Source: Diadema setosum
Lineage: Eukaryota; Echinodermata; Echinoidea; Diadematoida; Diadematidae
DNA: 64,000 bases
Assembly: GCA_033980235.1 (NCBI GenBank)
Contig: CM067064.1
Location: forward strand, 29,640,170 to 29,704,169
Direction of reading: 5' to 3'
Shown here: positions 49,341 to 62,006 of the stretch, piece after piece
How the letters are laid out: each line of letters begins with the position of its first letter
Numbering within the stretch: position 1 is the first letter of the stretch
Notes under the pieces: generated by a model
Database searches by the model: none
The model's input: the letters and a program-made list of their open reading frames with translations, nothing else
What the model was told of the DNA's origin: nothing
Made by a program: the position numbers and the translations under genes

Positions 49341-49349
49341 TTAAGGCTC

Positions 49350-49600
49350 GTCTTCCTGTCAAAGGTTCGTTAATCCGTTTGTGAAATAAATTTCGTCTTT
49401 CCTAATGTTCGTTACTCCGAAAATGTAAAAGGGAAGTTAATCCAAAGGTAAGTCAATTCGAACACGAAATAAAAATTGTGATTCCAGATATCATTTGTTA
49501 CTATGCACTTTTTCTCTCTTCCTTCGGATTAATTAACCTTCGGAATACCGATTAAAGAATCTTCACAATGACGAACATTATTTTACTTTCTGATAAACTT
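49350..49600. repeat. Decayed 'TTCGTTAATCCG' array
   Basis: AGGTTCGTTAATCCG at about 49363, GTTCGTTACTCCGAAAATG at about 49408, then inverted CGGATTAATTAACCTTCGGA at about 49525. This matches the end arrays of the 4.2-kb element at 36787-40990. Confidence 0.65.
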
Positions 49601-50573
49601 TAAACGTTTTTTTTTTTTCAACAATGGCACTGAGAAACGTGTCTGTACATTAATATCCATTATCTTCCCCTCACCCCCCCCCCCCGCCATCCCTCCTCCA
49701 GCGACGATTAACAAGTGAGGACAAACTTCAGACTCAAGCTGAAGCGTTCATGGTTCTGAAAATTTTCCCCTTTTTCCAGGAAAACCAGTGCGCGTCTTGA
49801 TATCCGCGATGAAAATCGGTGAAAACAAAAATCCTTCGGGCATTAGAAAGATATAAATACTGTATTTTACTTATCTCATCAGTAAAAACAAACAAACAAA
49901 AAAAGTGCTGTGAAAATGATTGTGATGCTCTTGACTGGTGCATTGTCCCTTGGCAAAAAAGAAAAAGAAAAAAAAGTGTCTGTTTCGCTCATTACAGACG
50001 TTCCAAACCAGTGAACCCCCTGCCTGGATAATTCTTGAGAATTAGAGAATTGCTTAAATGCCAGAACATTCAACAACTGACGTCATGAACGAAGAAAGGC
50101 CCTCGGCCTTAAACTACTGTCAAATATAGTTTGGACCATTAGTAAACACTTAAGATAGAAAGAACAACAACAAATCAACAGGTTACAAAGTATCTTTTTT
50201 TTTTTTAGTTTTGCAATTACTGTAATTACATATATTTTTATTAGGGGAGTGCATTCTACAAGCCCTGCTTTTAGTAGTCCTCCCCCTCCCCATTTCCACA
50301 ACTTTGTTTTGGATTTTGTCATAAAAGCTTGCAACATATATTTGTATCTCAGTTCACATTTCTTTACTTGTTTGTTTTTTGTTAAATTGTTGAACCGATT
50401 GTGTCTGATTATGTGTAAGCTCCTATTGTAAGTCTATATTGTATTCATATTTTGTTGGAGATGAAACTTGAACTTGAACAACTTGAACAAAGTTCAGCGC
50501 GATGACTGCTTGTCTTGAAAGAAGTTGTGCACAATATTTGCACCCCCCCGAAAAAAAAAGATAAAAACACCTG

Positions 50574-50626
<53 letters not shown>

Positions 50627-53600
50627 CTACGACGACGACAACAAAATATGTTACGTAGGCCATCCAAAATTGGCTCAAATCCCTTCCCGGTGCCTCGGAG
50701 TCACGTAAGTGGTTACGTACAAGAAGCAAGGAATTTACGGCAGCATGCTGGCACGCACGCTTTCACGCCAGTTGTTAATATCGCTGTTCGCATCTTCTCA
50801 CCTTTTTCCGAAGATGCCACGTTTATCCTGTCCGTGGCCGTGACAATGTGTTCAGAGCTTTGCTGGACTGAAAATGAAGATGTGTCATTTTAGAGGGAAA
50901 TGGGGGTGGGGGGAGGGAGATAAAACAAGACGAATAGAAAAGAAAAAAAAATTGTTTTATTACCGCGAGGGTAGAAAAAGTGCAAGCGCCCTCGGAGATA
51001 CATTCAAAACGTTTACGCATTAATTTCCATAATGAATTTTGGTACTCTTTTTTTTTCTGTCCTTGATCGTTAATTTTAACGTAGGACAACTAAAATGAGC
51101 GGGGTCATGTTTGTTTGTTGTGTATCCTATCATGTGTGACGAAAGTAAAAAAAAAAAATACCGTCCTGTCGCAGCTTCTGTGCACCTGTTGTCAAGGTTT
51201 TTGGTGTGCGTTATTTCAACATCTTGTGGCTGCAAACTGGAGTAAACATGATGTCATCCTCCGGCCAAAATCCCTAACGCAATGTACGTGCTCACACGCA
51301 TACACTGTAGTGAATTCACTCATTGTTCTGCTTTACATGCTACGTTATGAGAATGCTCACTCAGTGTGCACTGAAATCACAAATTGCCAATATACTAAAC
51401 TGGGCTTACACCTCGTCAAAACAAGATATCCATTCATAACACCGAAATGATCAAATCGTCCGACATTACAGAATAATGTGCACGACGTGATGTTTTCTTG
51501 GCTGCGTAAAGACCATCCAGTAAGGAATGGCTTTTTTCATTTCCAAAGACGTATCCAATGCGCTGTACATTCCTATAATACTCTATGTTTTCAATTGAAA
51601 TGCATTTTTTCTTCATCAGTTCAACTTTTTGGCATGTAATTATGTTTATAATCATATATTCAGTTTTGGCTGTGTGCGCTGAAATCATCTGCGTGAACAG
51701 TCAATGTCTCTAAGAATGTATTATGCAAGTATGACCGAGGCCATGGTCTTCAAGGTACACACAGGAACAGCATTCAGGCTGGAAGTAAGAGAGCTCCCGT
51801 CCATTTACTGTTGCATCTTTATGCACAATCTTGTCTCTGTCGGATAAAACGCCCGTACGTCTATCAATTTGATGCCTCAACTTGGCCATGAATCCTCTTT
51901 TTTTCCGTCCAGGCTTTGGCTTTCTTGTTATATTTCTGTCTCTTTTTTTTTCTATTTGTCTTGAAACGGCAGATACTGTTGGCAGTGGTACGTGCAGCAC
52001 GAAAAAACAAAACAAAAACAAAACAAAAAAAAACAGCAAAAGAGAAAGGAAATGTTAGAAGCACTATACAAAACAGACAGGTAGTGAAAACGGAAATAGA
52101 GATAAGAAAATGGAATTTGAGAACGGTGAGTACATCAGAGTACAATGGATGACGAGAAAGTGAAACGGCCGAGTCTTGTAATGTATCATATATATAATAC
52201 ATACGTATGTATGACACACACATACATACCTAGGCATAAATATGTGTGTATGTATGTGCGTGTGTGTGTGTGTATACTGAGCACATAATTATAAAGAAAG
52301 AGAAAGAAAGAGAGAAATAGAAGAAAGACGCTCGCGAGAGGGGGGGGGGAGTGAGATTATTGTCCTTGATTAGAATTTGTATCTCAAGGTTAAGAGCGTC
52401 TGCCCTTTTCAGACAACATCACCTCATTCCAAGGTACGCCTTAAAAAGTGACCATTTGTTATTGTGCTCTGTATCACTGCACTGACCCTAAGCTTTAGGG
52501 GAAGGTGTGTAAGCCTACATCGCTGGTGTCTGCACGTCACAACGATAAGTTGGAGTGATAAGCGTAACTCTACAAATTGTTGGGTTCCAGTGGAAAGGGG
52601 GGGGGGAGACCGTTAGTGGATGCCAAAATGCATGTACATGCTGATATTTTCAAACTGGCTTTTTAAAGACCTGACATCGCATGTGTAACAAACTTGTGTG
52701 GATGCCAAGAGCGAATTCAGAAATAGCAGCTCTTCAAAATTGCGATCTATGTTTCTTGAGAACACATCAAGTTCCAAAATCTATGTTTGACTTTCATACA
52801 CAGGGTAAGATTAAATCTGATATGAATATTATACATGCATACCTATGTACATGTATATCTTCCCACGATATTGTCATGAGCATATCATTGCCATTTAAAA
52901 GGTGGTAAGTACTTCTAAAGTGATAGAGTCATTGTTGTCTTCATCAGGTGACGTGTGGAAGTAGGCGACGCCGAATTACTGTCTATAACGACAGTCATTT
53001 TTTCTTCTGCTCTGCACCCTTCTATTTTTGGCAAGTTGAATTTCGGGCCGGAATAAAAACAAGGAGAAAACTTTTCCCGAGCTGCCGGCAAAACATTAAC
53101 GTTTGTACCCTTTTATCGCAGCTTTTAGCACCCATCACTTTTTTGCTTTTTGCACCTGCCGCGGAAATTACAAAACCCTCGCAAAGGTCGTTTGCACTAA
53201 ATACAGACAGACGGTACGCTCCTGTAAGAAAAGGCGCCAGTTCCGCGAAGACCAGAAATTATCAGCGCGCGCCGCTCGAGGGTGTGAACGCCTCACGGAG
53301 AAAGCGAGTATTAAGAGAGCGAGGAAGTTGCTAAATGCTAACGAGCAACAGGTGTGCCAGGGACTCGCGCTATATTATCATCCTTAACGTGTGTCTCTCT
53401 TCGGACGAACTAAATTGCATGCTTGCGCTCTGAGATTCAATGACAGCCGCGATGGCTTGTAATGGTCGCACGGCTCCGCCTGTAGGGATCAAAGGCGCCG
53501 TAAATTGTCGACAACGTCTAATCCGGGTTCTCGTCTGTCAATCTTACGCGCATGGTTACGAGTCGAAAGAGAAAGAGGGGGAAAGAGACAAACGACAATA

Positions 53601-55735
53601 GTCCAATCGGAGATCGAAATGAGGTACATATACTTCGTTCTCCTGGGAGCTTCAGGGGCCGGAAAGAGACTGGCGGACGACTGGGTTTAATGCTTTCTCA
53701 CCCTCCAAGTTTACTGCCCTATTTCAGCAGCCCAATCCAGTTCCACTGCATTGCGACGTTTAGGATGGCATTTAGCATCAGAGGAACATGGGGCAGAGTT
53801 TTAGCTGAACCGAACGAAGCCAGGAGAAATGCATTTTTCATATAATAAGACACACACACACACAGCTCTTGATATGTACAGCTAGGCTCCTAATGTTTAA
53901 ATCACATCATTTTTCTCACACCTTAGATGCATTTCTATGACAATTATTTCGTAAAGCCAAAGCAAAAGAGAAAGAGAGAGAGAAAGAAAGACTAATCAAA
54001 ACTTTTGATGAAAGCAATAGCGAAGTTGGAATCCAATTCGAGTTTGAGATGTTGTTTCCCGCAGACCTACATAACTAACCCTTCTGGTACGTTGAGTGCT
54101 GATTAACACAGAAACCCCTAAAGCATTATACACACTGTCCAAATTCCCCGGCACAGAAATGGAAATGAAAAATTCATTGTTGTCATCTTGGCCTCGGGTA
54201 TCAAATTGGCAATTCAAGACTGAGATTACCCACTCGTGGCGCCATTTCTTTGGGAGACAATAAGCGGATACAGAAAAAAAAAACCCTTGCAAAATGTTCC
54301 TTGATTGCAGATGAATTGAATGTTCCAGCCTTCTCCTATGAGTGTGTGATGTGGGCGTCAGCGGGTGTGCATGTGTGTGATTTTGATACACGTAATAATG
54401 TTCATGCGGCTTTATATTAAACGCGTGTTGGATTGATGCGCGGAATATTTGTGCTGGTTGTCGATATTCGGTGGTATTTTTCTTAATGATTCTCTTTATA
54501 GTTCACAGAATCTCGAAGAAATTCGAGAAACTCGAACGAGCATGTTCTCGATTCCAGTCATGAAAATCCGCCTCTTTTCAGGGCTATACACAATGCAATA
54601 CAGGTACATACATACAGACATACATGCACAAAACATACACACATGGCTTATATACGTATATATACACACTTGTATATTTATACTTTAAACTGTTTCTCCA
54701 GAATTTTCAACGCATCACGAGTTTTCTTCAGGGTTGTCCGAATCCCCGAAGAACATTGTTGTGGGGGAAATGTAATGTTCTTCATGTTCAGACATCTCGA
54801 CTTTGAATTATATACTTTTAGTTTTTTATCGTGATCTTAAAGGGCATGCTCCCCAAATAAAATGACAGACATTTTTTTTTCTCATCGGTTACAGCTACTG
54901 TTTACATCTTCTGATTATTGTTGTTCTGCAAGGCGGACTGAGTCTTAAACTTCAGATACGTCTGGTGACTTCGCTAGTTCATGTTATAATTAATCCTTGA
55001 GAGCACAGACTTTGAAAAAAAAAATAAACCGGATGAAATTAAAATAAAAGCGGAACAAAATGAAACACACTAGACCCCCCCTCTTCATGATATGCAGAGC
55101 ATAGTGATCACTTTGCATGCACCGTTGCAGTTTGTTTTCTTGGTGTGACTGGAGTCCGGTCGCATTTTGTCCTTGCCATTGCTTGTTGCTTGTTGAGCGC
55201 TATACCATGCCTATGACGACAATCTGTGAACAAACCAAATTCATTTTCATGATTAATTGCAGACTTCAGGCAACAACTTGGACCTGGATTTCCTTGGCCA
55301 TTTTCTCATCATAATTACGAACTCTGTGGAGATGAAGTCTGAGAAATTGGGGACCAAAAAAAAAGAGAGAAAAAAAGAAGAAGAAAAGATCATGACGTTA
55401 GGGCACCGAGCCACAGGGCGTTAGTAAATTAAAGTAGGAAAATTTCTTTCGTTAAACAAATTGCACCTGACTTATTAATACAAGACGTTATGTAACATAC
55501 TGAATTAAGAGAAGTAGAATAAAAAAAAAAAAGGTCAAGTTGCATAACCATCATGTCTCAAACATCATGATTAGATGTCTTATAGTCTGTTTATTCATAT
55601 TTAATGATTTAGTTTCCATCGTTCCCACATAGCTCTCTATTACAAAATCAAGTTCATAGGCGGTTTTGGCCTAAGGTTATCAAACAAAAATTATTAACGA
55701 GAATCAATTCTATATACGTTGTAGTCACATAGATA
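49601..55735. other. Intergenic with microsatellites
   Basis: (AAC)n at about 50575-50635 (reads as poly-Gln, Val or Leu in different frames, not a gene), poly-A/T tracts, TATATA/CACACA clusters near 52185-52275, and a CpG-richer segment at about 53150-53600. No coding region is supported. Confidence 0.5.
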
Positions 55736-55744
55736 CCATTACAA

Positions 55745-55925
55745 AGAATGGTGTTTGTTATTCCGAAGGTCAGTAGATCCAAACATGATATAAGCTTCAT
55801 TATCTCGAATCTTCATTGAAATTATTCCGAAAGGAACAAATTTGGCATGACTAAATGAAACGGGGTTTGGTAATCCGAACATTATTTTGTGGCATTATTC
55901 CGAAGGTTCGTTAGTCCGAAAATAA
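55745..55925. repeat. Decayed 'TTATTCCGAAGGTTCGTTAGTCCG' array
   Basis: GTTATTCCGAAGGTCAG at about 55758 and TTATTCCGAAGGTTCGTTAG at about 55894; same family as the arrays at 36.8, 40.6 and 49.4 kb. Confidence 0.65.
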
Positions 55926-56839
55926 AACGATACTAACGATGTAAAAATTAAAGACATTTCTATCTCCGATAGAATAGTATGGAATTAGAAAGTTACTCAA
56001 CGTGATCTACATTTCTTTGTGACGGAAGTGATTACAGGTTTTTCACGCAAACTATGACATATTATCCTTGCATATATCGTTTACGGTTTAGATACAATCA
56101 ACAGTCAATGGATTATAGTGATCAAAGAAATAGACAATTCAGAACATGGATATTGGCATACCGAGGGAAAAGGAGAGACGGAGAGAAAAAAAACAAACAA
56201 AAAAGAAAGACAAAAGTAGATAAGCTATATCGTATACGAAGATCGCTAGTTGTTCCTTTACAAAAGTCTTTGCCCTCGAACTTGCTTAACTTTTATGTCA
56301 AGTGTGAGCTTGTTTTGAAAGTGCCAAATTTCGTATTATATTTCCCCTTCGCTCCTAAAGAGCAAAAAGGGATAAAAATCTTGCTGATAAATCGAAAAAC
56401 GCCACAAAATCGACCGAAATGAATTCATGAAACTCAAACGAATGCAAGTGTTCTACATACACCTGTCACCAAGGGGTCACTTCTGAACCTGAGCTCCCTC
56501 CCCTTCATCTCTCACGAGCACTTTTTCCCCTTCCTGTCTCACCCACTTCAAGTCATATTTCCTGGGGGATGATTTTCCTGCCTCCGTTCTCCTCGTCGAT
56601 TTCCTTCCGTCGACCAGCAAAAACACACATGTATATCCCTTCCGATGTATTCGTTGTTTTGCGTTTGTTTTGTTTTGTTTTGCCTTGTTTTGTCTTTATG
56701 ACCCGCGTCCCTTTAAGATTCTTAATTCCCAATATACGTAGACTATATACTGGACTAACCAGGTATCTGTAGGCATTGGGTATACACACATTATCCATAT
56801 ATTGCTCCGTCTCATCTTAGTCCAACTTCCTGTTCATGT

Positions 56840-57171
56840 GTAGTGTATTACCGTTATAACGAACTCCTCGGGACCGGAGTTTTCTTTCATCATTATATAG
56901 TGTACTCCCGCTATAACAAAGTCCTCGGGATCGGCGGGTTTTGTTTTTGTTTTTTTTTTTCATTATACAGTGTACTCCCGTTATAACGAAGTCCTCGGGA
57001 CCGGTGGGTTTTTTTTTTTTTTTTTTTCGTTATATCGAAATTTCGATGTAACCAAACAGTAGAGTTTATAATGATATCTTGGGTGATAATTTTGAGACCT
57101 GATTGAATGTTGATTTCGTTGTAATGAGAACTTCGTTGCAACCGTGTTCTTTATAAGGGGAGTGCACTGTA
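56840..57171. mobile_element. Tigger/pogo-like MITE with TA duplication, plus two solo ends
   Basis: CAGTGTACTCCCGTTATAAC (from 56968, preceded by TA at 56966) is matched by TTATAAGGGGAGTGCACTG ending at 57169 and followed by TA. That is a 202-bp element with TA target duplication. Two further same-orientation copies of the end with CCTCGGGACCGG or a near variant start at about 56843 and 56898. The TIR style and TA site fit the pogo/Tigger group of Tc1/mariner; no transposase is present. Confidence 0.7.
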
Positions 57172-58188
57172 TGTGAATCTGTCACTTATCACTCTACTAA
57201 ATTTCATCGTCTTTCCACAGCATTGCTTTTTTCTTAAATCTCTAGAGTAGTATTAAAATGGTTAAAGAATTAAACTACTGCAGCGGGGGAAAGAGCTTCG
57301 GGGGCGTCCATTTTCATTTTTCCCGTTATTAACGGCAATAACAGAGGGGATTGGATTTAGTTGCTAGACCACTGACGAAAAACTCACCTCTTCAAACTTG
57401 TGTTTCCCTGGTTTTACAGTTCAATTCAAATGAAATTTTACTTCCAGTAACACTTGTTTGTAATCGATACAGATTCAAAGAAACAAGACGTACAATGTAT
57501 TACAACAATAAAAGTGCATATACCTATGGAACTAATAATGAAAAAAATTGTTCAAAAATAAAATTGCGTTATTAGAAAATAGGGACCCACGTTGAGATCA
57601 ATATCCATTCAGATTTGGCGCAAACACGTGAAATTTCCGTCTCCCAACTCTTTTCGTTCAGTTCTGAGCTCGATGAAGTTTCGTTTGTCTGACTTCACTT
57701 TATCTGTTAAAGTCAACATGAAATTGACGTGGAATTGCACCCTCAGGAAATGATATTCTATAAGCGTTTCGTTATGTTCAAGTTCAAGTTCAAGTTCAAG
57801 TTTTTTATTTCATATTTCCATTTCTCAGTGATGGGATTACAAAATGATTGACAATAAAACAAAAGTACAAAACATATACAACCATATCTTATGTTTGAAG
57901 AAAAAAAAAGACAAACAAACATTACACACAAATATACATGGTCATTTTCATCTGAGGATATCACAAATAAATGTCAGAAATATGATGGGGCCTACATAAA
58001 AGCAATGATGCTTGTAAAAACTGTAGGTTCCCGAGTTTATAGGCGTGAAATTATACGGAGAACGGACATGTTTATCTCGACCAACTTAAATTGTACCAGT
58101 GCAAAATCAGTATTAAAAACGAACTATCGAACCACATGAATACTTTAGTATCGCTTAAACGAGACTGTACATATTTCGCCGTGTTTAC

Positions 58189-58237
<49 letters not shown>

Positions 58238-60536
58238 GTGCTATAACGGTATCGTCAAATAACTTGGAGCTGCAGACAAAAACAAAAGACTGGGGGTATT
58301 AAAAAAATGTTGTTAAGAGCAATGTGTGTGTGATAACCGTTAAAATTGGAAGTAATTGTACAACATGATATGGTTATAAAACATGATACGGGCTATAACG
58401 TTTCAAAAAAAACATGATACGACGGAATTCGCTGTGTGGTAGTTGTTCTTATTCTACACTTCAGATATCAAGCAGTGAAAATATTAATCTACACTGATAT
58501 AAACTACTGTCAAAACAATGTAAAGATTCATTCTAAAGGATTTGTTTAATATTGGAATAAATTGAGTTTCTTCTTGAAAATATAGTGTGCGTGTGTATTA
58601 GATATAATGGAAGAAGTTGCCTATAACTATCGCCAGAAAAGGACATGATTAATATTATTATCATCTCTGTTAATATTTTCATCTATTTTGCTACGATAAA
58701 GACAGGTCCATTATGTTTTTAAATATTTCACCCACACTCAGTCAAGTCAGTTATTTAAATTTCTGCGAGGCAAACTTGATACACCGAGTAATGCATTTGA
58801 AGTTCCAGACGGGAAAAATTGGGCTTGACACCATTTGTATACTTCCAAAATATCTTGATAATAACTGACACAGATATATTGTTTAGATCTGTCCAAGGTA
58901 ATTTCAAGAGCAGAGAAAGCCTTGAGAAATTGATTGAATTCTCATGATTCTAATCTAGACCATCTTGTATCCATATCGGGAAAAGTCTGAAGAGCAATTA
59001 TTGCAACTGAAGCGAAGAGTTCATTATATCAGCTATCTTTTTATTTATCATTTCTTTTTTTTCTTCTTTTTCATTACGAGGTCAAAATGAAACGAAAACA
59101 GATGAAACAACGGGCAAACTAGATGCAATATTAGATCACGTTACTGCGTTACTACGGTGCCCTTGGAAAAAAAAATCACGTGTAGCCTCATTTCTTTTCC
59201 CCTTCGATAATATGTCTCGATAGCAAAGTAGCACTGTCCCCGTTCTCGTGTTGTCCATGTATCTATTCTTTTATATATTTTTCCCTATAAGGCCCGGTCT
59301 CGTTCTGTTCACATACAATGTTGCTGTAACCGCCTGAAGGTCGTCGCAGTTCGCTCGACTTGCTGCATTTGAATCCACGCGGTCCATGCCCTTTGCTTGC
59401 TGTCATTTTCCAATACTCCAGGAGCCAGAGTGGACTCCATAAATGAATGTAGTATGCAAATATGGAAGGGGGGGGGGGGGGGGACAGGCGAAACTTTTGC
59501 CATGAAAACCATCATTTTCCGTCGATAAAAAAAGTGTGATAGAGTTCGGTTTTGTTTCTTAAGTTTGTAAAGTTTCAACATGGACATGTTCCACCAACTG
59601 TTTTATGCCCGTATAAAGAAAAAAAATGCATATATCGGAGAATGTTCGGGAAGAAAACAATCTCCCCCCCCCCCCCCCTTCCCCTCCTCGCTGATGACTG
59701 TAACCCATCGCCGCGGAGTTTGTTGCAGACAAATCGGAAATTGAATTTGACCCGAAGCACGCCCCCACATGCCACCGGCAAACGTCGTCAATTCTCAGAA
59801 AGCTCTACAGGCAGCGAGCTGTCAGCGGCCAAAGTCCTGTTCAAATCCACCCATGAATCAATATCATCTATATCTTTACCCCGCCGACAAGAAAGCCCTA
59901 ATGACCCGAGATGGCTGGAAATGTGCGATGAAAAACGACGCTGAAATACGATGCAGACCAAAGAATTTTATAATGGATGGCATTGATCACTGCGCGCGTC
60001 AAAGAATCTTGTATTATACCACTGTAGTAATACGCAGACGTCGTGAGACTGACGACAAAAGGCGGCAAAGTTTAACGCTCAAAGGGGCCTCCGAGAATTC
60101 AGTACATTCTAGATACATTGCGCTGTGATTGATGATGCGGGACTTTTCATCATCTTATCTACCTTCTCGTGAGCACTTTAACGTCTTTTAATCATTTCTT
60201 TTTTCATAAATCCATCGCCTATCTCTCTTTTACCCAAGAAAACCCTAATCCGTTCGATCAAATTTAATGGGTGCTGCGTAATCATGGGTCTGTGAATGTG
60301 TATGCGTGTGTGGGGGTGGGGTTGGGTCGGTGGGTAGGTGTTACGATTCAGCAGATCCTCGGATGAATCTCTGCATTAAAAAGATCAAAAGATGCCTGCC
60401 GAACGCGAAGACTACAGACGAGGTTCCTTGACGTCAAATGACGCGTTGCCTGAGGGACAAAAAGAGATCACGTGTGCATTAAGCGCATAGCTCTAGCGCG
60501 CGATACGCGTACCGCATACCCGCCTAGCCTGCCTAT
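57172..60536. other. Intergenic
   Basis: (CAAGTT)n with AT-rich tail at about 57778-57920 (retroelement-tail-like), (CA)n at about 58190-58234, poly-G at 59467-59483 and poly-C at 59665-59679. The plus-strand frames at 59552-60128 show no domain. Confidence 0.45.
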
Positions 60537-60571
60537 AGGCGCGGTCAGACTGGTAAAAGATCGAGAAGTTT

Positions 60572-60999
60572 AAAGGTGCACGGTCCCGGTGTTTTAGTCA
60601 AATGCGTACGCGGGCGCACGGCGCAAGTTTCCCAAAGAGACCTACGCTATCGACTCCTCTTTAGCGCTTACGCTTTGGCCCACTTCCCCGAGTCCGAAGA
60701 AGTCCGATCCACTGTAGTCAGTGGTCCGATCACAGTTCGGCTCATGATTCGGCAGAGGGGGATGACAGCTTTAGCAAACTTCTTTTGTGATGTCATAATA
60801 AGAAGCACATATGCACGCACCCTGGCATTACTACAGACTGCGTGATGCGCAGAGAAGACAACGAAGGCAACGTTACTTAGCAACACCTACGCGCTTTAAT
60901 CTGATGACAGCTCAACTTCGGCAATCTTCGTATCAATGCTAACGGTGATCGGCAGTATCATCAACAGCGCCCTCTACACTATCGGAACTATGCACCTTT
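60572..60999 (+). mobile_element. Element B, copy 1 (428 bp)
   Basis: Starts AAAGGTGCACGGTCCCGGT and ends ATCGGAACTATGCACCTTT, so it has ~19-bp imperfect TIRs. It matches copy 2 at 61000-61678, inverted, at roughly 95 per cent by eye. The open frames inside both copies mirror each other and are repeat-derived. Confidence 0.85.
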
Positions 61000-61678
61000 A
61001 AAGGTGCATAGTCCCGGTAGCGTTTTTTTTTAAAGACGGCACAGATTGGGGCATGGCGCGTGTTAAACCTATGGGAAAAACGTTGGGTTAGGGTTTATGG
61101 TTATGGTTATGGTTAGGGTTAGGGTTAGGGTTGGGGTCAGGGTTAGGGTTAGGGTTAGGGTTTGATGGTTAGGGTTAGGATTAGGATTAGGGTTAGGTTT
61201 ATGGATAGGGTCCCCAATCTGTGCCGTCTAAAAAAAAAAACAAAAAAAAAAAAACACGCGTCCCGGTAGTGTAGAGGGCGCTGTTGATGATACTGCCGAT
61301 CACCGTTAGCATTGATACGAAGATTGCCGAAGTTGAGCTGTCATCAAGATTAAAGCGCGTAGGTGTTGCTAAGTAACGTTGCCTTCGTTGTCTTCTCTGC
61401 GCATCACGCAGTCTGTAGTAATGCCAGGGTGTGTGCATATGTGCTTCTTATTATGACATCACAAAAGAAGTTTGCTAAAGCTGTCATCCCCCTCAGCCGA
61501 ATCATGAGCCGAACTGTGATCGGACCACTGACTACAGTGGATCGGACTTCTTCGGACTCGGGGAAGTGGGCCAAAGCGTAAGCGCCAAAGAGGAGTCGAT
61601 GGCATAGATCTCTATTGGAAACTTGCGCCGTGCGCGGGCGTACGCATTTGACTGAAACACCGGGACCATGCACCTCTA
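61000..61678 (-). mobile_element. Element B, copy 2 (inverted), interrupted by insert C
   Basis: Joined head to head with copy 1 at the 24-bp perfect palindrome CTATGCACCTTTAAAGGTGC(ATAG) (60988-61011). Removing insert C and one 9-bp repeat leaves about 430 bp, the same length as copy 1. Confidence 0.85.
61021..61260. mobile_element. Insert C: 240-bp TIR element carrying a TTAGGG-like array
   Basis: Flanked by perfect 9-bp direct repeats TCCCGGTAG (61012-61020 and 61261-61269). Inner TIRs AGACGGCACAGATTGGGG (61035-61052) and its exact inverse (61212-61229) lie inside T-rich/A-rich ends. The core (about 61083-61205) is (TTAGGG)n with GGTTAT and GGATTA variants. Copy 1 of B provides the uninterrupted site. 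A 9-bp duplication suits Mutator-like or Merlin-like insertion. Confidence 0.87.
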
Positions 61679-62006
61679 ACATCGCGATCTTTAAGATCTC
61701 GAAGTTTTGCCAGTGTGGCTGCAAACTTCCCGCGAAACTTCCCACTCCAACTAGGGATATTTCCCTCACCCTCGTCAAACTTCTCGATCTGTTTGCCGGC
61801 GGTGTCTCCGAAGCGCGAGACCATTAACATGTACAGATGTGCATTGTTACGTCACACTCACTAGCCGTCGGACGGCGCGCTCTTTCTTCTTTCTTGCGCG
61901 CGCACACCAATGACCCAAACTTCTTGATCCAAGTTTGGCTTCCAGTGTGATCGTGAAGACTTCGCGATCTTAAACTTCTCAATCTTTTGCCAGTCTGACC
62001 GCGCCT

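Larger units (their letters stand above)
60537..62006. mobile_element. Nested complex, outer element A
   Basis: Outer inverted ends AGGCGCGGTCAGACTGG then AAAAGATCGAGAAGTTTA (60537-60572) and their inverse at 61971-62006, with two mismatches. Its interior is interrupted by a head-to-head pair of element B. Confidence 0.78.

Noticed and set aside
50525..50893. Open frame with a poly-Gln run
   Set aside because: The run is an (AAC)n microsatellite that gives Gln, Val or Leu homopolymers in other frames; flanking residues show no domain.
59552..60128. Two plus-strand open frames
   Set aside because: No domain or splice support; they begin in or near a poly-C tract and are of average composition for random frames.
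60576..61830. Several mirrored open frames on both strands
   Set aside because: They are the same sequence read in the two inverted copies of element B, with no recognisable protein family.
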